Assembly (NCBI GenBank): GCA_002347095.1
Contig: DDWZ01000011.1
Coordinates: forward strand, 208,547 to 272,546
DNA: 64,000 bases
From: Desulfobulbaceae bacterium UBA2273
Lineage (GTDB): Bacteria; Desulfobacterota; Desulfobulbia; Desulfobulbales; Desulfurivibrionaceae
Reading direction: 5' to 3'
Shown here: in pieces, positions 1-8,243 of the stretch
How positions within the stretch are numbered: the stretch's first letter is position 1
Layout: each line of letters opens with the position of its first letter
Notes under the pieces: model-generated
The model's database searches: none
Seen by the model: the letters and a program-made list of their open reading frames with translations, nothing else
Told to the model about the DNA's origin: nothing
Program-made: the position numbers and the translations under genes

Positions 1-974
1 TCATGCTCCATTATAATTTCCCGCCCTATTGCGTGGGCGAGGTCCGTTTCATGCGTGGTCCCAGCCGTCGGGACATCGGGCATGGCGCCCTGGCCGAGCG
101 TGCTTTGTCGGCAGTGTTGCCCAAGGGCGATGAGTTCGCCTACACCATCCGCATCGTTTCCGAGGTCTTGGAGTCAAACGGCTCCTCCTCCATGGCCACG
201 GTCTGCGGCGGCAGTCTTGCCCTGATGGACGCGGGCGTGCCGATCAAGAAGCCGGTTTCCGGCGTGGCCATGGGTCTGATCAAGGACGGCGAGACCATCG
301 TCATCCTCTCGGACATCCTGGGTGATGAAGATCATCTCGGCGACATGGATTTCAAGGTCACCGGCACCGACGAGGGCATCACCGCCCTGCAGATGGATAT
401 CAAGATCGAAGGCGTTTCCAAGGAGATCATGACCAGCGCTCTGGCCCAGGCCAGGGGCGGCCGCCTCCATATTCTCGAAAAAATGAAGATGGCCATCGAG
501 CAGCCCAGGGCGGATGTGCCTGAGCATGCGCCCAAGATCTTCAGCCTGCAGATCAATCCCGACAAGATCCGCGATCTCATCGGCCCGGGCGGCAAGATGA
601 TCAAGTCGATCACCGCCGATTACGGGATCAAGATGGATGTTGAGGATTCGGGCAAGGTAACGATTTTCGCGCCCAATGGCGAGGTTGCCCAGGCGGTTAT
701 CGCCAAGGTCAACGAGATCGCCGCTGATCCTGAAATCGGCCGGATCTACGACGGCGTTGTCCAGAAGATCCTCGATTTCGGTGCCTTTGTTCAGATCATG
801 CCGGGGGTTGACGGCCTGGTGCACATCTCCGAGCTTGACACCAAGCGGGTCGAGAAGGTCACCGATGTTCTCAAGGAAGGCGACGAGGTCCGGGTCAAGG
901 TTCTGGAGATCGACCAGCGGGGCAAGATCCGCCTGAGCCGTAAGGCTGTCCTGCAGGAGGAGTCGGGTTCCTGA
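1..974 (+). CDS. pnp: Polyribonucleotide nucleotidyltransferase, C-terminal part
   Basis: Only the 3' part of the gene is present; the reading frame is open at the left edge, so the true start lies outside. PNPase degrades RNA phosphorolytically from the 3' end and is a core part of bacterial RNA turnover. Visible parts, in order: the second RNase PH core domain (starting with the HYNFPPY and [10 protein letters not shown] signatures), a KH domain around visible codons 180-225 with the GPGG loop, and an S1 domain around codons 245-320 with [14 protein letters not shown] and GLVHISEL. The order RNase PH, KH, S1 is diagnostic. A protease of family M16 follows about 100 bp downstream in the same direction. 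Identity is very secure. Confidence 0.97.
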   Translation, partial: MLHYNFPPYCVGEVRFMRGPSRRDIGHGALAERALSAVLPKGDEFAYTIRIVSEVLESNGSSSMATVCGGSLALMDAGVPIKKPVSGVAMGLIKDGETIVILSDILGDEDHLGDMDFKVTGTDEGITALQMDIKIEGVSKEIMTSALAQARGGRLHILEKMKMAIEQPRADVPEHAPKIFSLQINPDKIRDLIGPGGKMIKSITADYGIKMDVEDSGKVTIFAPNGEVAQAVIAKVNEIAADPEIGRIYDGVVQKILDFGAFVQIMPGVDGLVHISELDTKRVEKVTDVLKEGDEVRVKVLEIDQRGKIRLSRKAVLQEESGS

Positions 975-1074
975 TCCATTGCCTTCGGGTACTGTTTTAG
1001 ATTCTTCCAAGGGGAAGGAGGGCGCGGCCCTCTTTCCCCTTTTCCGTATCATCCTGTGACCAGTAGGGAAAACC

Positions 1075-2340
1075 GTGGCCAATAGCTACCAGAAAACCGT
1101 GCTCGACAACGGCATCCGGATCATCACCGAAAAGATTCCCTCCCGCACGGTTTCCGCGGGGATCTGGGTGGATGTGGGCGCCCGCGACGAGCAGCCCGAC
1201 AACAACGGCAGCGCCCATTTTGTCGAGCACATGCTCTTTAAGGGCACCCCCAGCCGGACGGCCCGGGAGATCGCCCAGGAACTTGACACCCTGGGCGGCA
1301 TGTCCAACGCCTTTACCTCCGGCGAGACCACCTCCTATTACGCCACGGTCCTTGATGACCAGTTGGAACACCTCGTCGGGCTCATGGGGGATATCTTCCT
1401 GAACTCGCTTTTTGAGGAGGAAGAGGTGGTGCGCGAACGGGAGGTCGTGCTCCAGGAAATATCCATGGTGGAAGACACCCCGGATGACCGGATCCATGAG
1501 CTGTTCACCGGCAATCTGTGGGGCGAGCACCCCCTCGGGTATACGGTGCTCGGACGGCGGGAGGTGGTGGCAGCCATGGATTCCAACGGACTGCGGGAGT
1601 ATATGCGCCGCCAGTACACGCCAGGCAGGATCGTCATCGCCGCCTCGGGCAATGTGGAGCACGAGAAGTTCTGCCGTCTCTGGCAGAAGCAGATGGGCGC
1701 CTTGGCCGAACCCGGCACAAGCCTTCGCCGGCAGCCGCCCACCGCGCTTGCGCCGGTACGCAAGCTCTATAAGAAAAGTCTGGAGCAGGCGCATCTGGTG
1801 CTTGGCACTTACGGCCTGCCCATTGTGGCGCCCGAGCGGTATGCCCTCTATCTGCTGCATGTTCTTCTCGGCGGCAACATGAGCTCCCGGCTTTTCCAGG
1901 AGGTCCGCGAGAAAGAGGGGCTGGCCTATTCCATCTATTCCTATCTCTCCTCCTTCACCGACAGCGGCTATCTCGGGGTGTACATGGGAGTCGATCCGGC
2001 AGTGGTGAACAAGGCCATGGCGGTGGTTGCCAGGGAAATACAAGGGTTGCGCCAGGGGTGTGTTTCGAGTGAGTTGCTGGACAGGGCCAAGGATTACGCC
2101 AAGGCCGGGATTTACCTTTCCGCCGAGAATATGGAATCCCGCATGACCAGAATCGCCAGAAATGAGCTGACTTTTGGCCGTTATATCTCCTTTGACGAGG
2201 TCGCCGCGGGGTTTGACCAGGTGCGGCAAGAGGATATTGGCGACCTGGCCGTCCGGCTTTTTGGCCAGCCGCTGTTCGCCACTGTTCTTGGCCCGCTCAA
2301 GGCAAAGGATATAGACTGGCGCCCCCTTGATTTGGAGTAA
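1075..2340 (+). CDS. M16 family zinc metallopeptidase
   Basis: This 421-residue protein belongs to the M16 (pitrilysin / processing-peptidase-like) family. The inverted zinc motif HxxEH is seen as H48-F-V-E51-H52, and an acidic stretch near residues 120-130 holds the expected distal Glu ligand. The length fits the single-chain bacterial M16B type that acts as a dimer, similar to the YmxG/PqqL-like proteases often found just after pnp. The start is a GTG at 1075 with AGGGA upstream; no better in-frame start precedes the conserved VLDNGIRII motif. The TAA stop falls inside the left arm of a palindromic repeat (2337-2442). The substrate cannot be inferred from sequence. Confidence 0.93.
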   Translation: MANSYQKTVLDNGIRIITEKIPSRTVSAGIWVDVGARDEQPDNNGSAHFVEHMLFKGTPSRTAREIAQELDTLGGMSNAFTSGETTSYYATVLDDQLEHLVGLMGDIFLNSLFEEEEVVREREVVLQEISMVEDTPDDRIHELFTGNLWGEHPLGYTVLGRREVVAAMDSNGLREYMRRQYTPGRIVIAASGNVEHEKFCRLWQKQMGALAEPGTSLRRQPPTALAPVRKLYKKSLEQAHLVLGTYGLPIVAPERYALYLLHVLLGGNMSSRLFQEVREKEGLAYSIYSYLSSFTDSGYLGVYMGVDPAVVNKAMAVVAREIQGLRQGCVSSELLDRAKDYAKAGIYLSAENMESRMTRIARNELTFGRYISFDEVAAGFDQVRQEDIGDLAVRLFGQPLFATVLGPLKAKDIDWRPLDLE

Positions 2341-2442
2341 ACGTTCAGCAGCACCGCATCTGCTTTGTCATCGGTCTGCTCATGTGCAGTAGCACACTTC
2401 GCAGACCTCTTCCTTGCAGCTACGGCTCTGCTGAACGTTTAC
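2337..2442. repeat. Family A palindromic element, copy 1 (106 bp)
   Basis: The element has perfect 15-bp terminal inverted repeats, GTAAACGTTCAGCAG at 2337-2351 and its complement at 2428-2442. An inner stem pairs GGTCTGC with GCAGACC, and an innermost stem pairs TGTGC with GCACA. Two related copies lie at 13423-13528 and 34272-34415. The left arm supplies the stop codon of the M16 gene. No coding capacity is seen. Confidence 0.85.
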
Positions 2443-2486
2443 ATGTTTCCCCCTTTTGGGTAACTGGTTACGATCTGGAGTAGAAG

Positions 2487-2960
2487 ATGACCGAAACACA
2501 TACTATTCAATTGTCCTGGCTCGATCCGGCAACGCATGCTGATCTGCCCTTGCCTGCCTACCATTCCGAACTGGCTGCGGGCATGGATGTGGCCGCGGCC
2601 GTGGTTGAGCCGGTGGTGATCGCACCTGGGGAGATCCGGTTGCTGCCCTCCGGTTTTGCCGTGGCTCTGGCTCCTGGCTATGAGTTGCAGGTGCGGCCCC
2701 GGAGCGGGCTGGCCATCAAGCACGGGATCACCGTGGTCAACAGCCCCGGCACCATTGATGCCGATTACCGGGGCGAGGTGAAGATCGGGTTGATCAACCT
2801 GGGCAGCGAATCGTTCACCATCCACCGGGGCGACCGGATCGCCCAGTTGGTGCTGGCCCCGGTCTGCCGGGCCACGGTGATCGCGGTGGACAGGCTTGAC
2901 GAGACCCTCCGTCAGGACGGCGGGTTCGGTCATACGGGCCTGGGGCAGGTAAAAGGCTAA
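2487..2960 (+). CDS. dut: dUTP diphosphatase
   Basis: A 157-residue trimeric-type dUTPase, which hydrolyses dUTP to dUMP and pyrophosphate, keeping uracil out of DNA and feeding dTMP synthesis. Conserved motifs are present in order: RPRSGLA (motif 2), [11 protein letters not shown] (motif 3, with the catalytic Asp and Tyr region), GDRIAQLVL (motif 4), and a C-terminal GGFGHTG arm (motif 5, usually GGFGSTG). The start ATG is preceded by GGAG six bases upstream. The stop codon lies within the left arm of the following inverted repeat. Confidence 0.96.
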   Translation: MTETHTIQLSWLDPATHADLPLPAYHSELAAGMDVAAAVVEPVVIAPGEIRLLPSGFAVALAPGYELQVRPRSGLAIKHGITVVNSPGTIDADYRGEVKIGLINLGSESFTIHRGDRIAQLVLAPVCRATVIAVDRLDETLRQDGGFGHTGLGQVKG

Positions 2961-3010
2961 AGGGGCAAGGAGAAAGGATCATGCCCTTTAGCCTTTTACC
3001 TTTAACCTTT
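2948..3010. repeat. Family B AAGGTGAAAGG-type palindrome, copy 1; possible dut terminator
   Basis: A 20-base left arm (2948-2967) pairs with a 19-base right arm (2982-3000) apart from one bulged G. The right arm is followed by TTTAACCTTTTTT, so this may act as a Rho-independent terminator after dut. Related AAGG/CCTT palindromes occur at 25646-25729 and 59199-59302. Confidence 0.75.
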
Positions 3011-3022
3011 TTTGGGTGATCC

Positions 3023-3826
3023 ATGCGATTTTGTGTACTTGGGAGCGGCAGCAAGGGCAATGCGACCTTTGTCGAGTCCGGGCAGACGCGGCTTTTGATC
3101 GACGCCGGATTTTCCGGCAAGGAGATTGAGCACCGTCTGGCCGGAATCGGAGTTGGCGCGGAGACCCTCTCCGGCATCCTCATTACCCACGAACACACCG
3201 ACCATATCAAGGGCGCGGCTATTCTCTCCCGCCGTTTTCGCTTGCCGGTCTTTATCAATGAAGCAACCCTGGCCGCAGCCGGGACGGTTCTGGATAAGCT
3301 TTCTCAATGCCATCCCTTTGTCACGGGCGAGACCTTCGTCTTTCAGGATTTTCAGATCCATCCCTACGCGATCTCCCACGACACCGCTGATCCCGTCGGG
3401 TTTCTCCTCAACAACGGCCGGGCGCTCATGGGATACTGCACCGATACCGGGGTGGTGTCCAAGCTGATGCGCCACCGGTTGAGCAATTGCCACGGGCTGG
3501 TGCTCGAATGCAACCACGACCCGGAGCTGCTCCGCAACGGGCCTTATCCTCCATCCCTGCAACAGCGGGTGCGCGGCAAGAGCGGGCATCTGGCCAATGA
3601 AGACGCTGCCGGGTTTCTGAGCGATATCCTGCACGACGGTCTGGAGCATGTGGTCCTGTCCCACCTCAGCGAAACCAACAACCGGCCGCATCTTGCCGAG
3701 AACGCCATGAACGCCATGCTGGAGGCACTCCGGCAGCAGCGGGGCGCGTGCCCGGTGCCCGTGATCTCCCTTGCCCATCAGGACAGGGTTGGCGAGGTGG
3801 TCACGCTGCGAGGCAGCGCGGGGTGA
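3023..3826 (+). CDS. MBL-fold metallohydrolase, YycJ/WalJ-like
   Basis: A 267-residue metallo-beta-lactamase-fold protein. The N-terminus has the GSGSKGNATFV motif typical of the YycJ (WalJ) branch, then the metal-binding HxHxDH at H56-x-H58-x-D60-H61. Further His and Asp ligands are visible in HDTADP, CTDTG and LSHLSETNN. In Bacillus, YycJ is a nuclease-like hydrolase linked to replication and cell-wall control; the role in this group is not established. The stop TGA overlaps the ATG of the next gene (TGATG), so the two are translationally coupled and may share an operon with the cobamide genes. Confidence 0.88.
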   Translation: MRFCVLGSGSKGNATFVESGQTRLLIDAGFSGKEIEHRLAGIGVGAETLSGILITHEHTDHIKGAAILSRRFRLPVFINEATLAAAGTVLDKLSQCHPFVTGETFVFQDFQIHPYAISHDTADPVGFLLNNGRALMGYCTDTGVVSKLMRHRLSNCHGLVLECNHDPELLRNGPYPPSLQQRVRGKSGHLANEDAAGFLSDILHDGLEHVVLSHLSETNNRPHLAENAMNAMLEALRQQRGACPVPVISLAHQDRVGEVVTLRGSAG

Positions 3827-4605
3827 TGCCTTGTAAAAGACGCTTTCCCTGGCGGCTGGGCGCGACCTCCTGCGTGCTGCCCGCGGACATCATGACCAAT
3901 GTCCGGGCGTTGGCTCCCCTGGTGGACGATGTCCAGTTGCTCTTTTTTGAAAGCGCGGCCAAAAGCCGTCTGCCCCAGCCTTTTGATGTGCAGGCGTTGC
4001 GGGAGATTGCCGAGGCGCACAGCCTCAGCTATACCGTGCATCTGCCCACCGACTTGGCCCTGGGCGCTTCGGCAAGGGTTGAGCGGCAGGAGGGCATCGC
4101 TGAGATTCTCCGGCTTATGGCGCAGTTGGCCCCTCTTGGGGTGCTGAGTTTTGACCTGCATCTGCTCCGGGAGCCGGACCTGCCCGAAGCGGCCTGGCTT
4201 GAGAATTTGGCTGCCAGCCTGGAAGAATTGTCGGGTGCCTTGGGGGCAGAAAAAAGGCTGGTTGCGGTCGAAAATATCGAGTATGCATTCGGGCTGGTGG
4301 CCCCTCTGGTTGAGGAATACGGCTTTCCCGTCTGCCTGGATTTCGGGCATCTTGTCCATTATGGTCATGATTTGGAAAATGGTTTGGGCTTGCTGTCCCG
4401 GGTCCGCCATCTTCATTACCATGGGGTGTGGGACGGCAGGGATCATCAAGCCTTAAACGATGCGGAGCAGGCCGGGATGCTGGGCAGAAGGCTGGCCGAG
4501 GTTGGGTATGACGGCGTGGTCACCCTGGAGATGTACAGCCTGGAAAAGTTGAAGGGTTCGCTGGCGCTTCTTGATACGGCGTGGCAGTCTTTCAGTCGCA
4601 GATAA
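3826..4605 (+). CDS. cbiR: Probable cobamide-remodelling phosphodiesterase, CbiR-like
   Basis: A 259-residue TIM-barrel protein of the AP endonuclease 2 / sugar phosphate isomerase superfamily. The N-terminal FPWRLGATSCVLPADIM and the VDDVQLLFFES segment are typical of proteins now named CbiR, which cleaves the nucleotide loop of imported cobamides so the lower ligand can be exchanged. Candidate metal ligands are in YTVHLP, SFDLHL, VENIEY, CLDFGHLVHYG and LHYHGV. The start at 3826 was chosen because it overlaps the preceding stop; the longer upstream frame lies in the MBL gene. Its position just before cobT and cobS supports a cobamide role. The family assignment is from pattern and context, not an alignment. 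Confidence 0.75.
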   Translation: MPCKRRFPWRLGATSCVLPADIMTNVRALAPLVDDVQLLFFESAAKSRLPQPFDVQALREIAEAHSLSYTVHLPTDLALGASARVERQEGIAEILRLMAQLAPLGVLSFDLHLLREPDLPEAAWLENLAASLEELSGALGAEKRLVAVENIEYAFGLVAPLVEEYGFPVCLDFGHLVHYGHDLENGLGLLSRVRHLHYHGVWDGRDHQALNDAEQAGMLGRRLAEVGYDGVVTLEMYSLEKLKGSLALLDTAWQSFSRR

Positions 4606-4614
4606 AAGGTGACA

Positions 4615-4790
4615 AAGACTTTCGCAAAAGCCAAAAAAGTTCCCTCCCCCCTCGGGGGGAGGGTTAGGGAGAGGGGGAACTAGCTGTAAAATAAGCAGGT
4701 TGAATTTTCCCTCTCCCCCGGCCCCTCTCCCGCATGCGGGAGAGGGGAGTAAAATTTGAAGCTCGTTTTGTAAAAAGCACCAACAATATC
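4615..4790. repeat. Family C GGGGGAGGG/CCCTCCCCC palindromic repeat, copy 1
   Basis: This interval between cbiR and cobT holds two G/C-rich hairpins. One is around CCCTCCCCCCTCGGGGGGAG (4642-4672). The other is a CCCCTCTCCCGCATGCGGGAGAGGGG palindrome near 4720-4748, given here by position and key bases only. It resembles the second copy at 58564-58744 but has poorer terminal repeats. No riboswitch-like B12 box was recognised before cobT. Confidence 0.7.
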
Positions 4791-4831
4791 GCGCCGCAAA
4801 TTGGCTGCGGAGAAATACAGGAGAAGAAAAC

Positions 4832-5896
4832 ATGATACGAACAGCGGAAGAATTGCAGGCAGCCTGCGCGGCCATTGAACCGGCCAGTAAAGAGGTCATG
4901 ACCCAGGCCCAGGCCAAGCTCAATAACCTGACCAAGCCCCTGGGCAGCCTCGGCAAGCTGGAGATGCTGGCGGCCAGAACCTGCGCCATGCGGAGAACCA
5001 TTGCTGCCAAGGTGGAGAAAAAAATCATCCTCACCTTTGCCGGGGACCACGGCGTGGTGGCCGAGGGGATCAGCGCTTTCCCCCAGGAAGTCACCCCGCA
5101 GATGGTCCTCAATTTTCTGGCCGGAGGCGCAGGGGTCAACGTGCTGGCTCGCCATGTGGGGGCGGAGGTGCGGGTGGTCGATGTGGGCGTGGCCGTGCCG
5201 ATCGAAGCCGAGGGATTGCGGCAATGCAAGGTTCGGCCCGGCACCGACAACATGGCCAAGGGACCGGCCATGAGCATCGACGAGACCGTTGCGGCCATCG
5301 GGGTCGGCATGGCCATGGCCCGCGAGGCCATCGAGGATGGCGCTGAGATTCTGGGCACCGGTGACATGGGCATCGGCAATACCACCCCGTCCGCCGCGCT
5401 CTTTGCCGCGTTGCTGCCCGCCAAGGTAGCCGATGTAACAGGGAGGGGCACCGGCATCGACGACGCCATGCTGCTCCACAAGATCGCGGTGATCGAGCAG
5501 TCCCTGGCCGTGAACCGGGAGCGGCTGGATTCTCCCCTTGGGGCGCTGGCTGCGGTGGGAGGTCTGGAGATTGCCGCCATCTGCGGTTGTATTCTGGAAG
5601 CAGCTCGGAGCAAAATTCCGGTGGTGGTGGACGGCTTTATCTCCAGCGCCGGAGCCCTGGTCGCCCAGCGGTTTGCCCCCCATGTTCTCGACTACTGTTT
5701 CTTCAGCCACATGTCGGCGGAGCAGGGCCACAAAATCTTCTTTGAGAAGATGGGGTTGAGCCCCCTGCTGCACCTTGACCTGCGCCTTGGCGAGGGCACC
5801 GGCGCGGCCCTGACCATGAATCTGGTGGAGGCGGGGCTCAAGATCATGAACGAGATGGCCACCTTTGGCGAGGCCGGGGTGAGTGAGGCCGGTTGA
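4832..5896 (+). CDS. cobT: Nicotinate-nucleotide--dimethylbenzimidazole phosphoribosyltransferase
   Basis: A 354-residue CobT, the enzyme that makes alpha-ribazole phosphate from nicotinate mononucleotide and a lower-ligand base for cobamide assembly. Family signatures are clear: NNLTKPLGSLGKLE near the N-terminus, FAGDHGVVAEGISAFPQEVT, the glycine-rich GTGDMGIGNTTPSAAL, DGFISSAGAL, SHMSAEQGH, and near the C-terminus RLGEGTGAAL, whose Glu (about residue 321) matches the catalytic base Glu317 of the Salmonella enzyme. The ATG has AGGAGAAG just upstream. The gene overlaps cobS by a few bases, consistent with one transcript for late cobamide synthesis or remodelling. Confidence 0.97.
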   Translation: MIRTAEELQAACAAIEPASKEVMTQAQAKLNNLTKPLGSLGKLEMLAARTCAMRRTIAAKVEKKIILTFAGDHGVVAEGISAFPQEVTPQMVLNFLAGGAGVNVLARHVGAEVRVVDVGVAVPIEAEGLRQCKVRPGTDNMAKGPAMSIDETVAAIGVGMAMAREAIEDGAEILGTGDMGIGNTTPSAALFAALLPAKVADVTGRGTGIDDAMLLHKIAVIEQSLAVNRERLDSPLGALAAVGGLEIAAICGCILEAARSKIPVVVDGFISSAGALVAQRFAPHVLDYCFFSHMSAEQGHKIFFEKMGLSPLLHLDLRLGEGTGAALTMNLVEAGLKIMNEMATFGEAGVSEAG

Positions 5897-6654
5897 ATAA
5901 CATGCTGCTGGCCGCCCGGATTGCCATCGCCTTTCTCACCATTCTGCCTGTGCGGCTGCCTGCGGAGTTGCCCACAGACGGCCTCAGGCGGAGCGCCGCT
6001 TTTTTCCCCTTGGCTGGCTGGCTGATCGGCGGGTTTCTGGCCGGAGGCGCCTGGCTTGTGGTCTGGGCCAACCTTCCCCCGCTGGTGAGTGCGGTGCTGC
6101 TGGTGGGGCTTGGAGCCTGGCTGACCAGGGGGCTACACCTTGATGGTCTGGCCGACCTGTTGGATGGTCTGGGTGGCGGGCAAACCCCGGAGCGACGTTT
6201 AGCGATCATGAAGGATTCGGCCATTGGCGCCTTTGGGGTGATCGGGTTGGTGCTGCTGCTTGCCATGAAGACAGCCTGCCTCGCCGCCCTTGTTGTCAAC
6301 GGCGGGAACCCCCTTTTCTTTGCCCTATTCGCCGGGCCTATGGCTGCCCGCTGGGCCATGGCCACCTTGGCCTGCGGCACGCAATATCCAAGGGAGATCG
6401 GCACCGGCCACGCCTTTGTCGGCAAGGTCGGCTTGAGGGAACTGGCGCTGGGCGGTCTCCTGCTGGCGCCGCTGATCTGGTGGAACTGGTCGGCTGGATT
6501 GATTATTCTCGGCGCGGCAATGCTGCCTGCCCTGTGGCTCCGGTTTAAGGCGAGCAGGGCGCTGGGCGGTATCACCGGCGATGTGTTGGGGGCTTCCTGT
6601 GAGTTGGGAGAGGTCTGCGGCTGGTTGGCTGCGGTGCTCTTATTCACCGTCTGA
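5893..6654 (+). CDS. cobS: Adenosylcobinamide-GDP ribazoletransferase (cobalamin synthase)
   Basis: A 253-residue polytopic membrane enzyme that joins adenosylcobinamide-GDP to alpha-ribazole (phosphate), the last step of cobamide assembly. Family motifs include FLTILPVRLP, FFPLAGWLIGG, the acidic signature RGLHLDGLADLLDGLGGG (metal-binding Asp residues), RRLAIMKDSAIGAFGV and GGITGDVLGAS near the C-terminus. The given start is a TTG overlapping the cobT stop, with GAGG four bases upstream; an ATG at 5902 is the alternative. The start is therefore uncertain by three codons, the identity is not. Confidence 0.95.
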   Translation: MNNMLLAARIAIAFLTILPVRLPAELPTDGLRRSAAFFPLAGWLIGGFLAGGAWLVVWANLPPLVSAVLLVGLGAWLTRGLHLDGLADLLDGLGGGQTPERRLAIMKDSAIGAFGVIGLVLLLAMKTACLAALVVNGGNPLFFALFAGPMAARWAMATLACGTQYPREIGTGHAFVGKVGLRELALGGLLLAPLIWWNWSAGLIILGAAMLPALWLRFKASRALGGITGDVLGASCELGEVCGWLAAVLLFTV

Positions 6655-6657
6655 GTT

Positions 6658-6744
6658 CGTAGGATGCGGTGAGGAACGAACCGCATCAATCGCGATTCAT
6701 CAAGACCTCGACCGATGCGGTTCGCAGGCTCACCGCATCCTACG
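6658..6744. repeat. Family G GTAGGATGCGG palindrome after cobS
   Basis: Perfect 16-bp inverted arms (CGTAGGATGCGGTGAG at 6658-6673, complement at 6729-6744) enclose a second pair, CGAACCGCATC and GATGCGGTTCG. The type is a common intergenic palindrome. It sits three bases after the cobS stop and just before a signal-peptide protein, so it may form the 3' end of the cobamide transcript. Confidence 0.8.
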
Positions 6745-6755
6745 GGCTTGTGAGT

Positions 6756-7364
6756 ATGCGAGTTTATATCAGCGTCTTAATCGCTTTGTCGGTATCCCTT
6801 GTTTTTTATCCTGTTTCATTGGCTGAACCACTTGGCCCTGTTATGAGCAGAAAGGGTGAAGTCTATGAGCTGAAACTTCCTGCTACGGTTAAAAAAGCCC
6901 TCGCCAATTTCAATCCCCGATTCCACCCCTGGAAAGCGACTGATTATGCTGCGGAAGTCCGGCATGGTGGTCACCAGGAGAAATTGAAGAACCGTGCGCC
7001 ATTTGCGCTCGTCGTTGACGCCAATGGAGATGGGAAAGACGACCTGATCCTTGATGGGCACGATCACCAGAAGAGCTTGTTGATCGGCGTAGTGTCGAAG
7101 GGGTCTCGATACGAGGTTTTGATTCTTCGCGAGTCGGAACTTGTTGATCCCCAAACCTTGGAATGTCAATTTGGTGGCAATAAACAGTGGGGTTTCGCAT
7201 ACTATCTCTGGCTCGCTGAAAAAAAGAGCCCTGATTCGCCAATTTTCCGCCTCGCCTGGCCGCAACAGAGTAACGCTGCGGGAGAACTTTTAAACGATGG
7301 CGGAACGGTGGGCTACTATTTCAAAGAAGGCCGATTCGAAGCGGAAGAGAGCCCTCCTCTTTGA
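6756..7364 (+). CDS. Exported protein of unknown function with a Ca-binding-like DxDGDGxDD loop
   Basis: About 202 residues from the chosen ATG, which starts a Sec-type signal peptide (MRVYISVLIALSVSLVFYP, probable cleavage after VSLA). Upstream in-frame codons lie inside a palindromic repeat, so they were excluded. The mature part has DANGDGKDDLIL, the calcium-loop type seen in FG-GAP or dockerin-like repeats, but only once. The remainder is not recognised. Probably periplasmic. It is followed 55 bp later by a second exported or anchored unknown (7420-8052), so the two may belong together. A GTG two codons upstream of the ATG is an alternative start. Confidence 0.6.
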   Translation: MRVYISVLIALSVSLVFYPVSLAEPLGPVMSRKGEVYELKLPATVKKALANFNPRFHPWKATDYAAEVRHGGHQEKLKNRAPFALVVDANGDGKDDLILDGHDHQKSLLIGVVSKGSRYEVLILRESELVDPQTLECQFGGNKQWGFAYYLWLAEKKSPDSPIFRLAWPQQSNAAGELLNDGGTVGYYFKEGRFEAEESPPL

Positions 7365-7419
7365 GTGCATGGTGGCTCCGCTGCAAGCAACCCGTTCGGT
7401 GCGATGAAGGCTGTGAAGT

Positions 7420-8052
7420 ATGAATCGACGAAAAATTCTTCTTCTGATCATGGCCGGCATCGTCGTTTTTTGCTGGTATGTGGCGCAATTCGACGGCGCT
7501 CCGCAGCCGGTTGATCCGCTCCTTGTGGCCCCGCTTCCCGAAGCCCCGGCCTGGCAGTCACAACCGACGCTTCTGCAACATATCAACGAGCCGGCGACGA
7601 TCTACATCGTGACCGGCATGCCGGGGCCCGATGGGCTGTTTGACGCTCTCCGCCTGGAGGTAAAGAGCGGGGCTCGTTCATCGGCGCGAATCAAGTTTGG
7701 TCCGAACACGGCCTTCACCCCTTTCGATTCGGCAGAGACCGTTGGTATCCCGGCTATCGAATTTCGCGGGCTGAAGCATCGCCGTCCGACTCCGTATCTT
7801 TTCAAGTTTCCAGGTCCGGGTGGCCCCGGCTTTGATTTTGTGGACTCCGCTACCGGGGTGGTGCATATCGTTGCGGGAACGGGTAATAGCAAGCGCACCC
7901 TGCTGACCGTCACCCTTATAAATTCGAGCAGCATACCGGAGATGCGCTCCCTCCTCTGGTCGGACCGGTCGCGGCGTTTGGCGGCGGTTCTCTGGCGGGA
8001 GTCTGGCCTCTGGACTTTGTATCTGTTTTCCTTGATTCCAGCTCAGACGTAG
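7420..8052 (+). CDS. Membrane-anchored protein of unknown function
   Basis: A 210-residue protein with a short basic N-terminus and one hydrophobic segment (about residues 5-22), so it is either anchored or secreted, with the bulk outside the cytoplasm. A proline-rich linker (about residues 27-48) is followed by a soluble region with FKFPGPGGPGFDFVDSATG. No family was recognised. The start is the ATG beginning MNRRKIL. It ends upstream of the strong bidirectional terminator at 8145-8182. Coding status rests on length, the N-terminal anchor and its clean position between genes. Confidence 0.55.
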   Translation: MNRRKILLLIMAGIVVFCWYVAQFDGAPQPVDPLLVAPLPEAPAWQSQPTLLQHINEPATIYIVTGMPGPDGLFDALRLEVKSGARSSARIKFGPNTAFTPFDSAETVGIPAIEFRGLKHRRPTPYLFKFPGPGGPGFDFVDSATGVVHIVAGTGNSKRTLLTVTLINSSSIPEMRSLLWSDRSRRLAAVLWRESGLWTLYLFSLIPAQT

Positions 8053-8144
8053 ATGTTCGCTCCCTCCATCAGGTTTGTAATGAAAGGGGCGTAACAAGGT
8101 GTCAATGATCAAGTCCGCTGATTAAGCCAGCCCGCTCTGGGCAC

Positions 8145-8182
8145 AAAAAAGAGGGGGAGTCGATTGACTCCCCCTCTTTTTT
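8145..8182. terminator. Bidirectional Rho-independent terminator
   Basis: A perfect 17-bp stem (8145-8161 with 8166-8182) with loop GATT, flanked by runs of A on the left and T on the right, so a U-tract is made on either strand. It separates the plus-strand gene ending at 8052 from glnA, which ends on the minus strand at 8244. Confidence 0.92.
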
Positions 8183-8243
8183 TAGATCAGCCTGGCAACA
8201 GTCTGAAACGGGAACAAATCCCGTCTCCCTAGTCGCCCTACTC

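Noticed and set aside
997..2229. 410-codon open frame on the minus strand
   Set aside because: Antisense to the M16 protease with its intact HxxEH motif.
4606..4831. Possible cobalamin riboswitch before cobT
   Set aside because: The gap is filled by G/C-rich palindromes of family C, and no B12-box-like sequence was seen.
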